This document shows positions 32,247-38,600 of a stretch of 38,600 nucleotides of DNA, one piece after another; position 1 is the stretch's first letter, and each line of letters begins with the position of its first letter. A program made the position numbers and the translations under genes. This stretch comes from Comamonadaceae bacterium (GTDB taxonomy: Bacteria > Pseudomonadota > Gammaproteobacteria > Burkholderiales > Burkholderiaceae_C): positions 1 through 38,600 of the forward strand of contig QYPX01000228.1 in the NCBI GenBank assembly GCA_007280205.1, in the 5' to 3' direction. The notes below the pieces were generated by a model that saw nothing but the letters and a program-made list of their open reading frames with translations, had not been told where the DNA came from and made no database searches.

Positions 32247-32870
32247 ATGACCGAGAAACTCCCTGCTGCGGCGAACGCGCCCACGCCTGAGGCACATCCG
32301 CAGCCGCGCTCACCGACCGATCTGTTCTGGTCATTCACCTGGCTGGCACTGCAGGGTTTTGGTGGTGTACTGGCCATCGTGCAGCGCGAAATGGTGGAAA
32401 AAAAACAGTGGCTGACGCGCGAAGAATTTATTGAAGACTGGGCGGTAGCACAGATTCTGCCGGGACCCAACGTCGTCAATCTTTCGCTGATGATTGGCGA
32501 CCGCTACTTCGGCCTGCGCGGAGCGCTGATGGCGCTGGCCGGCATGCTGACTTTCCCGCTGATGATTGTCCTGGCGCTGGCTGCCCTCTTTACCGGCATG
32601 GCCGATTCACCCGCGGTGGCCGGTGCGCTGCGCGGCATGGGCGCGGTCGCTGGCGGCCTGATCGCTGCCACCGGCCTGAAACTGATCGCGGCGCTGCAAA
32701 CCAATGTCATGGGACGCCTGGCTTGTGGCGTTTTGGCCATCATCACCTTCTGTGCCATTGCGCTGTTTCACGTCCCACTGGTCTGGGTCCTGCTGAGCGT
32801 CGGGGGAGTGGCCTGCCTCTGGGCCTACCGGCAACTCGGTCTGGCAAGCCGGCCGGGCGCCACGCCATGA
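32247..32870 (+). CDS. chrA: Chromate transporter family protein, first half
   Basis: A 207-residue membrane protein with one CHR domain. PTDLFWSFTWLALQGFGGVL holds the GFGG motif and AQILPGPNVVNLSLMIGDRY the PGP motif of the chromate transporter family. About five or six hydrophobic segments follow, for example ALMALAGMLTFPLMIVLALA. Family pairs of short CHR proteins act together like one long ChrA protein to expel chromate at the cost of the proton gradient. The stop overlaps the second gene (ATGA), so they are coupled. The first 25 residues are Pro-rich and cytoplasmic. Confidence 0.9.
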   Translation: MTEKLPAAANAPTPEAHPQPRSPTDLFWSFTWLALQGFGGVLAIVQREMVEKKQWLTREEFIEDWAVAQILPGPNVVNLSLMIGDRYFGLRGALMALAGMLTFPLMIVLALAALFTGMADSPAVAGALRGMGAVAGGLIAATGLKLIAALQTNVMGRLACGVLAIITFCAIALFHVPLVWVLLSVGGVACLWAYRQLGLASRPGATP

Positions 32871-33463
32871 TCATCACTCTCTCCAACGCCGACTGGCTGG
32901 CCCTGCTGAGCCATTTCCTGTCGCTTTCACTGCTGGCGGTGGGCGGTGCGATCACGACCGCACCTGACATGCACCGCTTTCTGGTGACGCAGCAGCACTG
33001 GTTGAGCGACAGCCAGTTCACTTCGTCAATCGCACTGGCGCAGTCGGCGCCGGGTCCGAATGTGCTGTTCATTGCGCTGTTCGGCTGGAATGTTGGCATG
33101 AACGCTGGCGGTGGCGTGGCGGCCGGCCTGGCTGCCTGGCCCTACGCTGCTTTGGGTGTGCTGCTGGCCATGATAGGCATCCTGCTGCCCAGCACCACCC
33201 TGACCTTTGCGGCCGCGCGCTGGGGCCATCAGAACCGTGAACTGCGCGCCGTGCGTGCCTTCAAGCAGGGCATGGCTCCGATCGTGATTGCGCTGCTGAT
33301 TGCCACCGGCTGGATTCTGGCTGCCAACCACGGCAATGCGGTGAAAAGCTGGCCCTTGTGGCTGCTCAGCGCCGTCACCGCGCTGCTGGTCTGGCGCACC
33401 CGGATTCACATGCTGTGGCTGCTCGGAGCCGGTGGGCTGCTGGGCTGGTTTGGCTGGGTTTGA
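32867..33463 (+). CDS. chrA: Chromate transporter family protein, second half
   Basis: A 198-residue membrane protein with the partner CHR domain. LSLLAVGGAITTAPDMHRFL corresponds to the GFGG region (here AVGGA), and ALAQSAPGPNVLFIALFGWN carries the PGPN motif. About six hydrophobic segments are visible. The ATG overlaps the stop of the first CHR gene by four bases. The divergence of the two halves fits the usual asymmetric pair, in which the domains sit in opposite membrane orientation. Transport of sulfate or another oxyanion instead of chromate cannot be excluded. No chrB regulator is nearby. Confidence 0.88.
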   Translation: MIITLSNADWLALLSHFLSLSLLAVGGAITTAPDMHRFLVTQQHWLSDSQFTSSIALAQSAPGPNVLFIALFGWNVGMNAGGGVAAGLAAWPYAALGVLLAMIGILLPSTTLTFAAARWGHQNRELRAVRAFKQGMAPIVIALLIATGWILAANHGNAVKSWPLWLLSAVTALLVWRTRIHMLWLLGAGGLLGWFGWV

Positions 33464-33509
33464 AGTTGCGGGACAAACCGCAGCCACACGCAGTGGGCAA
33501 GCTCTGTCC

Positions 33510-34412
33510 TCAACACGAAACGGGATGTTGGCAGGTCAGCCCGACCAACGGCAAGCCGTAAAAATTCCGAATCACATCCCACGCCGCCTGGGGTTCGTCA
33601 ACATAAGTGAAGAGCGCCAGTTCCTGCTCCGATATCACGCCCTCTTCGATCATCACGTCGGGGTTGAACAGGCGCCGCCAGTATTCCGAGCCAAACAGCA
33701 CAATCGGTACCGGTTTGGCCTTGCGCGTCTGCACCAGGGTAATGACCTCAAACAGTTCATCCAGCGTGCCAAAGCCACCCGGAAACGCCACCAATGCCTT
33801 GGCGCGCATCATGAAATGCATCTTGCGCAGCGCAAAGTAGTGAAACTTGAAGCTCAAACTCGGCGTGATATAGGGATTGGGACGCTGCTCGTGCGGCAGC
33901 GCGATGTTCAGGCCAACCGTCAGGGCGCCCATCTCGTGCGCACCGCGATTGGCCGCTTCCATGATGCCGGGGCCACCGCCCGTGGCAATAAACAATTTCT
34001 CGGCGCTCGGCAGTTGTGCGCTGTGCGTCGCTACCATCCGAGCAAAGAGCCTCGCCTGATCGTAGTAATGCGCATTGCGCTGTTTGCGCTGCGCCAAGGC
34101 CAATGCGTCCGGATCACCCCTGAGCTGCGCCTCCTGCATGCAGCTTTGTGCTTCGTCTGGTGAGACGAAGCGCGCGCTGCCAAAAACGACAACCGTGTTG
34201 GCTATGCCTTGCACCATCTGGGCCAGATCTGGCTTGAGCATTTCCAGCTGAAACCGGATGCCCCGCGTCTCACGACGTAACAAAAATTCCGGATCAGCAA
34301 AGGCGTGACGGTAGGCATCGGCACGAAGAGGCTCGCCGTTGGCAGCATGATTCTGCAGTTCAGCCCAGGCATCAGCCAGGCGACTTTCATCCAGGTTTTC
34401 GGTTTGATCCAT
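33510..34412 (-). CDS. LOG family protein (TIGR00730)
   Basis: A 300-residue protein of the lysine-decarboxylase-like/LOG group. The nucleotide-binding motifs are IATGGGPGIMEAANRGAHE and FPGGFGTLDELFE (PGGxGTxxE). LOG proteins release a base from nucleoside 5'-monophosphates, and some make active cytokinins; in many bacteria they act as nucleotide nucleosidases. The N-terminal about 90 residues go beyond short LOG proteins and resemble the longer bacterial subgroup. I chose the ATG at 34412 (MDQTENLDES), 13 bases after the upstream gene's stop. The frame upstream is antisense-like. It probably belongs to an rlmB-hypothetical-LOG operon. Confidence 0.88.
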   Translation of the reverse strand: MDQTENLDESRLADAWAELQNHAANGEPLRADAYRHAFADPEFLLRRETRGIRFQLEMLKPDLAQMVQGIANTVVVFGSARFVSPDEAQSCMQEAQLRGDPDALALAQRKQRNAHYYDQARLFARMVATHSAQLPSAEKLFIATGGGPGIMEAANRGAHEMGALTVGLNIALPHEQRPNPYITPSLSFKFHYFALRKMHFMMRAKALVAFPGGFGTLDELFEVITLVQTRKAKPVPIVLFGSEYWRRLFNPDVMIEEGVISEQELALFTYVDEPQAAWDVIRNFYGLPLVGLTCQHPVSC

Positions 34413-34425
34413 GAGCGGTGCGGCC

Positions 34426-34869
34426 TTAGCGTGGCTCAGACAACTGGCCTTGCGCCGCCGCATTGGGAGCAAGCGGCACCGAAGTCGGCTGCGGCAAGGC
34501 GCTGTCCAGAACCTCCCGCACGGACGCCACAAAGTACTCGGTTTCACCGAAGCACGATGACGGAATGAAACGGTGCTGCGCGTAGTTCAGCACGACCCGC
34601 TTGCCGGCCAGCACGTTTATTCTCTGCGCCACGGCATCGTCCCGCACGGTGAACTCAAATTTTTCAGGAATGGCACCGGGCATGGTCACCATGGCGATTT
34701 CACCCTCCCAGGTCTTGCACAGCCAGCCTTTTTTGGAGAGCTTTTGCACGTAGCCGGCGCGCTCGCCCTGCGAGTAGCTCCAGTTCAGGGTAAGCCAGAG
34801 CCAGCCACCGGCGAGCAACAGCAGGACGATGAGCGAAACCAGAAGAAGGCGCAGAATTTTCGATTTCAT
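34426..34869 (-). CDS. Conserved hypothetical membrane-anchored protein
   Basis: A 147-residue protein with one N-terminal membrane helix (LRLLLVSLIVLLLLAGGWLW, about 6-26) and a soluble part that is probably periplasmic. That part contains SYSQGERAGYVQKLSKKGWL, KTWEGEIAMVTMPGAIP and SCFGETEYFV. I have seen similar sequences in Burkholderiales under the doubtful name 6-phosphogluconate dehydrogenase, but no dehydrogenase motif is present. The two cysteines at about 51 and 106 could form a disulfide. It lies 41 bases after rlmB and 13 before the LOG gene. No function can be assigned. Confidence 0.82.
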   Translation of the reverse strand: MKSKILRLLLVSLIVLLLLAGGWLWLTLNWSYSQGERAGYVQKLSKKGWLCKTWEGEIAMVTMPGAIPEKFEFTVRDDAVAQRINVLAGKRVVLNYAQHRFIPSSCFGETEYFVASVREVLDSALPQPTSVPLAPNAAAQGQLSEPR

Positions 34870-34910
34870 GGCAGGTTTGACTTGATGTTGAAAAGAATTG
34901 GCAGAAGGAA

Positions 34911-35678
34911 TCAGCTGCGCTGTCGCACGGCTTCATAAAGGCAGACGCCACTGGCCACCGAGACGTTCAGACTCTCGACCGCGCCGCGCATCGGAATGCT
35001 GACCAGTTCGTCGCAGGTCTTGGCCGTGAGCGCGCGCATGCCGTCGCCCTCGGCCCCCAGCACCAGCGCCACCGGGCCCCGCAAGTCTGCCTGGTACAGG
35101 GTCCTGGGTGCCAGATCGCTGGTACCGATGATCCGGATATTGCGTTCCTTGAGTTCGTTCAGGGTCCGCGCCAGATTGGTCACCATGAAGTAGGGCACGG
35201 TCTCGGCCGCGCCACTGGCCACCTTGGCCACCGTGGCATTGATGCCGGCGGCGTGGTCTTTCGGCGCGATCACCGCGTGCACGCCAGCGCCGTCAGCCAC
35301 ACGCAGACAGGCACCCAGGTTGTGTGGGTCGGTCACGCCGTCGAGCACCAGAATCAGCGGCGCCACGCGCTCAGCCAGGGGCAGCAGCGCCTGCGCCGCT
35401 TCGAGTTGCTCCAGCAGTTCGTCGAGCGACTTCACTTGCGCCAACGCCTGCACGCGCGCCGCCACGCCCTGGTGGCCATGACCGCCGCAGAGTTTGGACA
35501 GCCGCAGCCCATCGGCCTCGATCAGGCGCACACCCGCTTCATTGACCTTGTCGAGAAACTGGCGCATCCGGGCGTCACGCCGGGTCGGCTCAAAATAGAT
35601 TTCAACAATGGACTTGGGTGCGGTTTTGAGACGCACACCGACGGCATGAAAGCCAAACAGGACTTTGGGGGAAGACAT
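34911..35678 (-). CDS. rlmB: 23S rRNA (guanosine-2251-2'-O)-methyltransferase
   Basis: A 255-residue SpoU-class (TrmH family) methyltransferase that modifies G2251 in the 23S rRNA P-loop. The N-terminal substrate-binding domain starts PKVLFGFHAVGVRLK. The knot domain holds LVLDGVTDPHNLGACLRVAD, VALVLGAEGDGMR and VSIPMRGAVESLNVSVASGV, the three SpoU motifs. I chose the ATG at 35678; an open frame upstream is translation through the repeat block. A GATAAT lies six bases before the ATG, with no Shine-Dalgarno sequence. It is the first gene of a three-gene minus-strand group. E. coli RlmB is about 243 residues. Confidence 0.95.
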   Translation of the reverse strand: MSSPKVLFGFHAVGVRLKTAPKSIVEIYFEPTRRDARMRQFLDKVNEAGVRLIEADGLRLSKLCGGHGHQGVAARVQALAQVKSLDELLEQLEAAQALLPLAERVAPLILVLDGVTDPHNLGACLRVADGAGVHAVIAPKDHAAGINATVAKVASGAAETVPYFMVTNLARTLNELKERNIRIIGTSDLAPRTLYQADLRGPVALVLGAEGDGMRALTAKTCDELVSIPMRGAVESLNVSVASGVCLYEAVRQRS

Positions 35679-35684
35679 GGACTG

Positions 35685-35690
35685 ATTATC
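35685..35690 (-). promoter_or_regulatory. Possible -10 box six bases before the rlmB start
   Basis: Read on the minus strand this is GATAAT, followed by CAGTCC and the rlmB ATG. No ribosome-binding site fits in between, so a leaderless transcript is possible. A -35 match is weak. Confidence 0.35.
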
Positions 35691-35778
35691 GCGGGTTGTC
35701 TTGGGCTTGTTGGTAGACCGGTGGACCGGGTGTCCGTTCTCTGGCCCCACCCTTGCCATCACGGCCCCGCCTGTGCTC

Positions 35779-35975
35779 GTCATTGCGGCCCCGCTTGCAC
35801 TTGTCATTGCGGACCTGATCCGCAATCCAGTGGTGGTGTGGCACTGGATCCCGGATCGAGTCCGGGATGACAACTGCCGGGGTCGGGATGACAGCTACTG
35901 AGTCCGGGATGACAACTGCCGGGGTCGGGATGACAGCTACTGAGTCCGGGATGACAACTGCCGTCCCGGATGACA
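35779..35975. repeat. Palindromic repeats and a 42-base tandem repeat between rlmB and the ABC ATPase gene
   Basis: This fills most of the 303-base gap between the two genes; no gene is seen in it. The left part holds GTCATTGCGG fragments and a GCGGACCTGATCCGC hairpin. A composite element at 35821-35872 (CGCAATCCAGTG ... GGGATGACA, with the hairpin 35848-35868) closely matches 24881-24934 inside ygiQ. Then a 42-base unit is repeated exactly at 35858-35899 and 35900-35941, with a 22-base partial copy at 35942-35963, and a last GTCCCGGATGACA piece. Confidence 0.9.
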
Positions 35976-35981
35976 CCAGTG

Positions 35982-36653
35982 TCAGGCCACCACCTGCCCC
36001 GCCTCAATCGTAATCCGCCGATCGCAGCGCTCGGCGATGGCGCTGTCGTGTGTCACCAGCACCAACGTCGTGCCCTGCTCGCGGTTCAGGTCGAACATCA
36101 GTTCCATCACTTTCTCGCCGGTGGCAAAGTCCAGGCTGCCGGTCGGCTCGTCGGCCAGCAGCACGGCCGGTTTGACAACAAAGGCGCGCGCCAGTGCTAC
36201 GCGCTGCTGCTCGCCACCGCTAAGCACCTTGGGATAGTGACCCAGACGCTCCGAAAGCCCGACCCGCGCCAGCATTTCAGTGGCGACTTTGCGTGCATCG
36301 CGCCGATCCGCCAACTCGAGCGGCAGCATGACGTTTTCCAGCGCCGTCAGATTGGCCAACAACTGAAAGCTCTGGAACACAAAACCGACCTTTTGCGCCC
36401 GCAGGGCAGCGCGTTCGTCCTCGTCGATGACAAACAGATCCTGTCCAGCCAGCCGAACCGTGCCACGGCTTGGCGTGTCGAGTCCGGCAATGATGGACAG
36501 CAGCGTACTCTTGCCGGAACCGGAGGCGCCGACAATGGCGACGGTCTCGCGCGCATTCAAGGCAAAATCGATATCGCGCAGAATGTCGAGCGTACCGGTC
36601 GAATCTGTCACCGACTTGAAAACGTGCTCGACAGAGATAATTGAATCAGACAT
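35982..36653 (-). CDS. ABC transporter ATP-binding protein (LolD/YbbA type)
   Basis: A 223-residue ABC ATPase of the MacB/LolD/YbbA group. Walker A is GASGSGKST at 42-50, the Q-loop is VGFVFQSFQL, the signature is LSGGEQQRVALARA, and Walker B is AVLLADEPTGSLD with the H-loop VTHD. Members energise lipoprotein release or efflux with an FtsX-like permease. No permease gene is next to it: downstream are repeats and then rlmB. It diverges from the tesA-like gene, the same pairing as ybbA-tesA in enterobacteria. The ATG at 36653 overlaps the tesA-like ATG on the other strand. GAAAG a few bases upstream may be the binding site. Confidence 0.92.
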   Translation of the reverse strand: MSDSIISVEHVFKSVTDSTGTLDILRDIDFALNARETVAIVGASGSGKSTLLSIIAGLDTPSRGTVRLAGQDLFVIDEDERAALRAQKVGFVFQSFQLLANLTALENVMLPLELADRRDARKVATEMLARVGLSERLGHYPKVLSGGEQQRVALARAFVVKPAVLLADEPTGSLDFATGEKVMELMFDLNREQGTTLVLVTHDSAIAERCDRRITIEAGQVVA

Positions 36654-37296
36654 GGGACTTTCTTTGCATCGACGACACTTTATCGCGACTTCTTTACTTG
36701 CATCTGTTGGCGGGCTAACGCATGCCGCCACACCAGGCGGTCGGACCATTCTGGTACTGGGCGACTCGCTCAGCGCCGAGTATGGCCTGAAACGCGGCAG
36801 TGGCTGGGTTGCCTTGCTCGAACAGCGCCTGAGCAAGCAAAAAATTACCGCCACTGTCGTCAACGCGAGCATCAGCGGCGACACCAGTTCCGGCGGACGT
36901 TCGCGACTTTCCGCCCTGCTGGCGCAGCACCGACCCAGCCACCTGATCATTGAACTCGGCGGAAACGACGCCTTGCGTGGCTTGTCACTCGAAATGACCA
37001 GGGAAAATCTGAACCAGATGACTCGCTCAGCACAAGAAGCCCGTATCCGGGTGCTGCTGCTGGGCATGCAGATGCCGCCCAACTACGGCCGCGATTACAG
37101 CGAACGCTTTACAGCCATGTTTGCCGAGGTGGCGAAAACCAACAAAGCGGCTCTGGTGCCTTTTCTGCTCAAAGGTATTGCTGACGCGAGCGACAGCGCG
37201 CGCCTGTTTCAGCCGGATCGGATTCATCCGACCGCCGAAGCACACCCGCAGATGCTGGACAACGTGTGGCCGGAACTGCGGAAGTTGCTGAAATGA
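36652..37296 (+). CDS. tesA: GDSL-type esterase/lysophospholipase (TesA-like)
   Basis: A 214-residue exported SGNH hydrolase. The signal peptide reads LHRRHFIATSLLASVGGLTH, and RRHFI resembles a twin-arginine signal, so Tat export is possible. The catalytic blocks are in order: LVLGDSLS with nucleophile Ser39, NASISGDTSSGG (block II), ELGGNDALRG (block III, Asn105), and DRIHPTAEAH with Asp189 and His192. TesA cleaves acyl-CoA thioesters and lysophospholipids in the periplasm. The ATG at 36652 overlaps the divergent ATPase start by two bases. A TTG at 36664 with GGGA upstream is an alternative start that removes the overlap. The stop overlaps selU in an ATGA. Confidence 0.92.
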   Translation: MGLSLHRRHFIATSLLASVGGLTHAATPGGRTILVLGDSLSAEYGLKRGSGWVALLEQRLSKQKITATVVNASISGDTSSGGRSRLSALLAQHRPSHLIIELGGNDALRGLSLEMTRENLNQMTRSAQEARIRVLLLGMQMPPNYGRDYSERFTAMFAEVAKTNKAALVPFLLKGIADASDSARLFQPDRIHPTAEAHPQMLDNVWPELRKLLK

Positions 37297-38354
37297 GCCT
37301 GCTCACACTGAGCGCGAGCGAACTGCTGGGCCGTTTTGCCGAATTTGACAGCATTATTGACGCTCGCAGTGAAGCTGAGTTTGCGCTGGACCACCTGCCC
37401 GGTGCTGTCAACTGGCCGACACTGAACAACGAGGAGCGACGTGTCATCGGCACCATGTACGTGCAGGTCAGTCCGTTCGCGGCCAGAAAGCGCGGTGCTG
37501 CCATGGCAGCGCGCAATATCGCAGCCCACATTGAGCGCGAACTGATCGACACGCCGAAGGACTGGAAGCCACTGGCCTACTGCTGGCGCGGTGGCCAGCG
37601 CAGCGGCGCGCTGTCACTGGTCCTGGCGCAGATCGGTTTTCGGGTCACGCTGCTGGAAGGTGGCTACAAGGCTTTCAGGGCGGCTGTCGTACAGGACATC
37701 CCACTCTGGGTGAGTCGCCTCCAGTGGCGCGTGATCTGCGGCACCACGGGATCGGGCAAGACACGCTTGCTGCAGGCCATGGCGGCCCAAGGTGCCCAGG
37801 TGATGGATCTGGAAGCGCTGGCCAATCACCGCAGTTCGGTGCTAGGCGCCATTCCGGGACTGGCCCAGCCAACGCAGAAGCGGTTTGACAACCTGATCTG
37901 GCAGGCGCTACGCCAGTTTGACCCGGCGCGTCCCGTGTTCATCGAGAGCGAGAGCAAGAAGGTTGGCAATGTGGCCTTACCCGCTTCGCTGGTCGAAGCC
38001 ATGCACGCGGCACCCTGTCTGAACCTGGTACTGCCCGACAGCGAGCGCGTAGCATTGCTGCTGGAAGACTATGACTTCTTTGTGCGCGACGTCGAGAGTT
38101 TCTGTGAACGGCTGCAGGTGCTGTCCACCTTTCTGGGCAAGGTCCTGGTCGACGGCTGGCAGGCGTCGGTACGCAGCGGCGATATTGCGCCCGTGGTGCA
38201 GGACCTGCTCACTCGGCACTATGATCCGGGCTACCTGCAATCGATGCGGCGCAACTTCCGGCATTTCGAGAACGCCCGAATCATTGAACCCACCGATCAC
38301 TCACCCCGCGCCATGACGGCGCTGGCGCAACAACTGATAGGGCAGACACCATGA
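37293..38354 (+). CDS. selU: tRNA 2-selenouridine synthase
   Basis: A 353-residue protein with the two domains of SelU (MnmH/YbbB). The N-terminal rhodanese domain has the catalytic Cys97 in AYCWRGGQRSG, the same number as in E. coli. The C-terminal P-loop domain starts VICGTTGSGKTRLL (loop about 150-157). SelU converts 2-thiouridine at the wobble position of Lys, Glu and Gln tRNAs to 2-selenouridine, via a geranylated form, using selenophosphate from SelD. The ATG overlaps the tesA-like stop, and its own stop overlaps the next gene. No selD is in the window. Confidence 0.95.
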   Translation: MSLLTLSASELLGRFAEFDSIIDARSEAEFALDHLPGAVNWPTLNNEERRVIGTMYVQVSPFAARKRGAAMAARNIAAHIERELIDTPKDWKPLAYCWRGGQRSGALSLVLAQIGFRVTLLEGGYKAFRAAVVQDIPLWVSRLQWRVICGTTGSGKTRLLQAMAAQGAQVMDLEALANHRSSVLGAIPGLAQPTQKRFDNLIWQALRQFDPARPVFIESESKKVGNVALPASLVEAMHAAPCLNLVLPDSERVALLLEDYDFFVRDVESFCERLQVLSTFLGKVLVDGWQASVRSGDIAPVVQDLLTRHYDPGYLQSMRRNFRHFENARIIEPTDHSPRAMTALAQQLIGQTP

Positions 38355-38600
38355 AAACAGCCGCTTCCCTCGCTGGCGCCGCGCTACTGGCGCTGCTCGC
38401 CTACCTGAGCCTGTGGCCGGTGCCCATAGAGCCGGTCAGCTGGAATGCGCCCGCAGCGCCAGACTACAGCGGACCGCACACACCGAATCGTCTGTTGGCC
38501 AACCTGAAAATGATTTCGCTCGGCAGTGAAGAAGGCGCGGAACACATTGTGCTGGCCAGGGACGGCAAGCTCTACACCACCGTGGCCAGTGGCAACATCC
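38351..38600 (+). CDS. SMP-30/strictosidine-synthase-like protein, start only
   Basis: The ATG overlaps the selU stop (ATGA), and 83 codons are visible before the window ends. The N-terminus has a hydrophobic leader, MKTAASLAGAALLALLAYLS, probably a signal peptide or membrane anchor. It is followed by LANLKMISLGSEEGAEHIVL and ARDGKLYTTVASGNI, which resemble the first blade of the SMP-30/gluconolactonase or strictosidine-synthase beta-propellers. The assignment rests on a short segment. The function is unknown; an exported esterase or lactonase-like protein is possible. Confidence 0.65.
   Translation, partial: MKTAASLAGAALLALLAYLSLWPVPIEPVSWNAPAAPDYSGPHTPNRLLANLKMISLGSEEGAEHIVLARDGKLYTTVASGNI

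Noticed and set aside
33467-33482. Terminator hairpin between the second chrA gene and the LOG gene
   Set aside because: TGCGG-GACAAA-CCGCA has only a five-base stem and no T run, so it is too weak to call.
35679-35873. N-terminal extension of RlmB through the repeats
   Set aside because: The residues come from dispersed repeats and intergenic sequence; conserved RlmB sequence starts at 35678.
35858-35963. Possible CRISPR array
   Set aside because: The 42-base units are directly adjacent with no unique spacers, and no cas genes are present.

Overview
The window (about 60% G+C by eye) looks like chromosome of a betaproteobacterium of the order Burkholderiales, most likely the family Comamonadaceae. 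Rhodoferax or a close relative is my guess from the gene order (yebC-purD-hemF-nadD-rsfS-rlmH-maf-rng), the protein sequences and the style of dispersed palindromic repeats. This is recognition from memory, not a database result. No rRNA, tRNA, CRISPR array, insertion sequence or prophage was seen.

Region 1 (1-9549, minus strand) is one long run of tightly packed genes, many overlapping by one to four bases. It starts with yebC and continues through purD, hemF, nadD, rsfS, rlmH, maf and rng: regulation, purine and haem synthesis, NAD synthesis, ribosome silencing and maturation, and RNA processing. At its 3' end it carries three cell-surface polysaccharide genes: a polysaccharide deacetylase, a GT4 glycosyltransferase and a GT2 glycosyltransferase cut by the window edge. 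Region 2 (9612-14833) holds upp, a GGDEF diguanylate cyclase, exonuclease I, a VapBC-type toxin-antitoxin pair with a palindrome-rich leader, and a chloramphenicol-acetyltransferase-like gene.

Region 3 (14857-19990) has relA, an alpha/beta hydrolase and, divergently, bdhA plus an iron-dependent alcohol dehydrogenase, which suggests polyhydroxybutyrate/3-hydroxybutyrate use. Region 4 (20010-26948) has a periplasmic SIMPL protein with a small secreted companion, an OmpR/EnvZ two-component system, a YgiQ-type radical SAM protein whose reading frame contains a block of palindromic repeats, and a PlsC-type acyltransferase.

Region 5 (26917-32198) is a fatty-acid beta-oxidation locus: acyl-CoA dehydrogenase divergent from thiolase and the FadB/FadJ-type bifunctional enzyme, followed by a GNAT acetyltransferase. 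Region 6 (32247-38600) has a split chromate transporter pair, an rlmB-hypothetical-LOG operon, a second repeat block, and divergent lolD-like and tesA-like genes whose start codons overlap, then selU and the start of an SMP-30/strictosidine-synthase-like gene.

Most of the window is ordinary housekeeping DNA. I did not find a convincing new multi-gene system. The most unusual signal is one family of small palindromic repeats present at three sites, one of them read through in frame as about 100 residues of the YgiQ protein. Next are the long lysine/alanine-rich tail of RsfS, the inverted GTTAC repeats in front of ompR, and the overlapping divergent start codons at 36651-36654.
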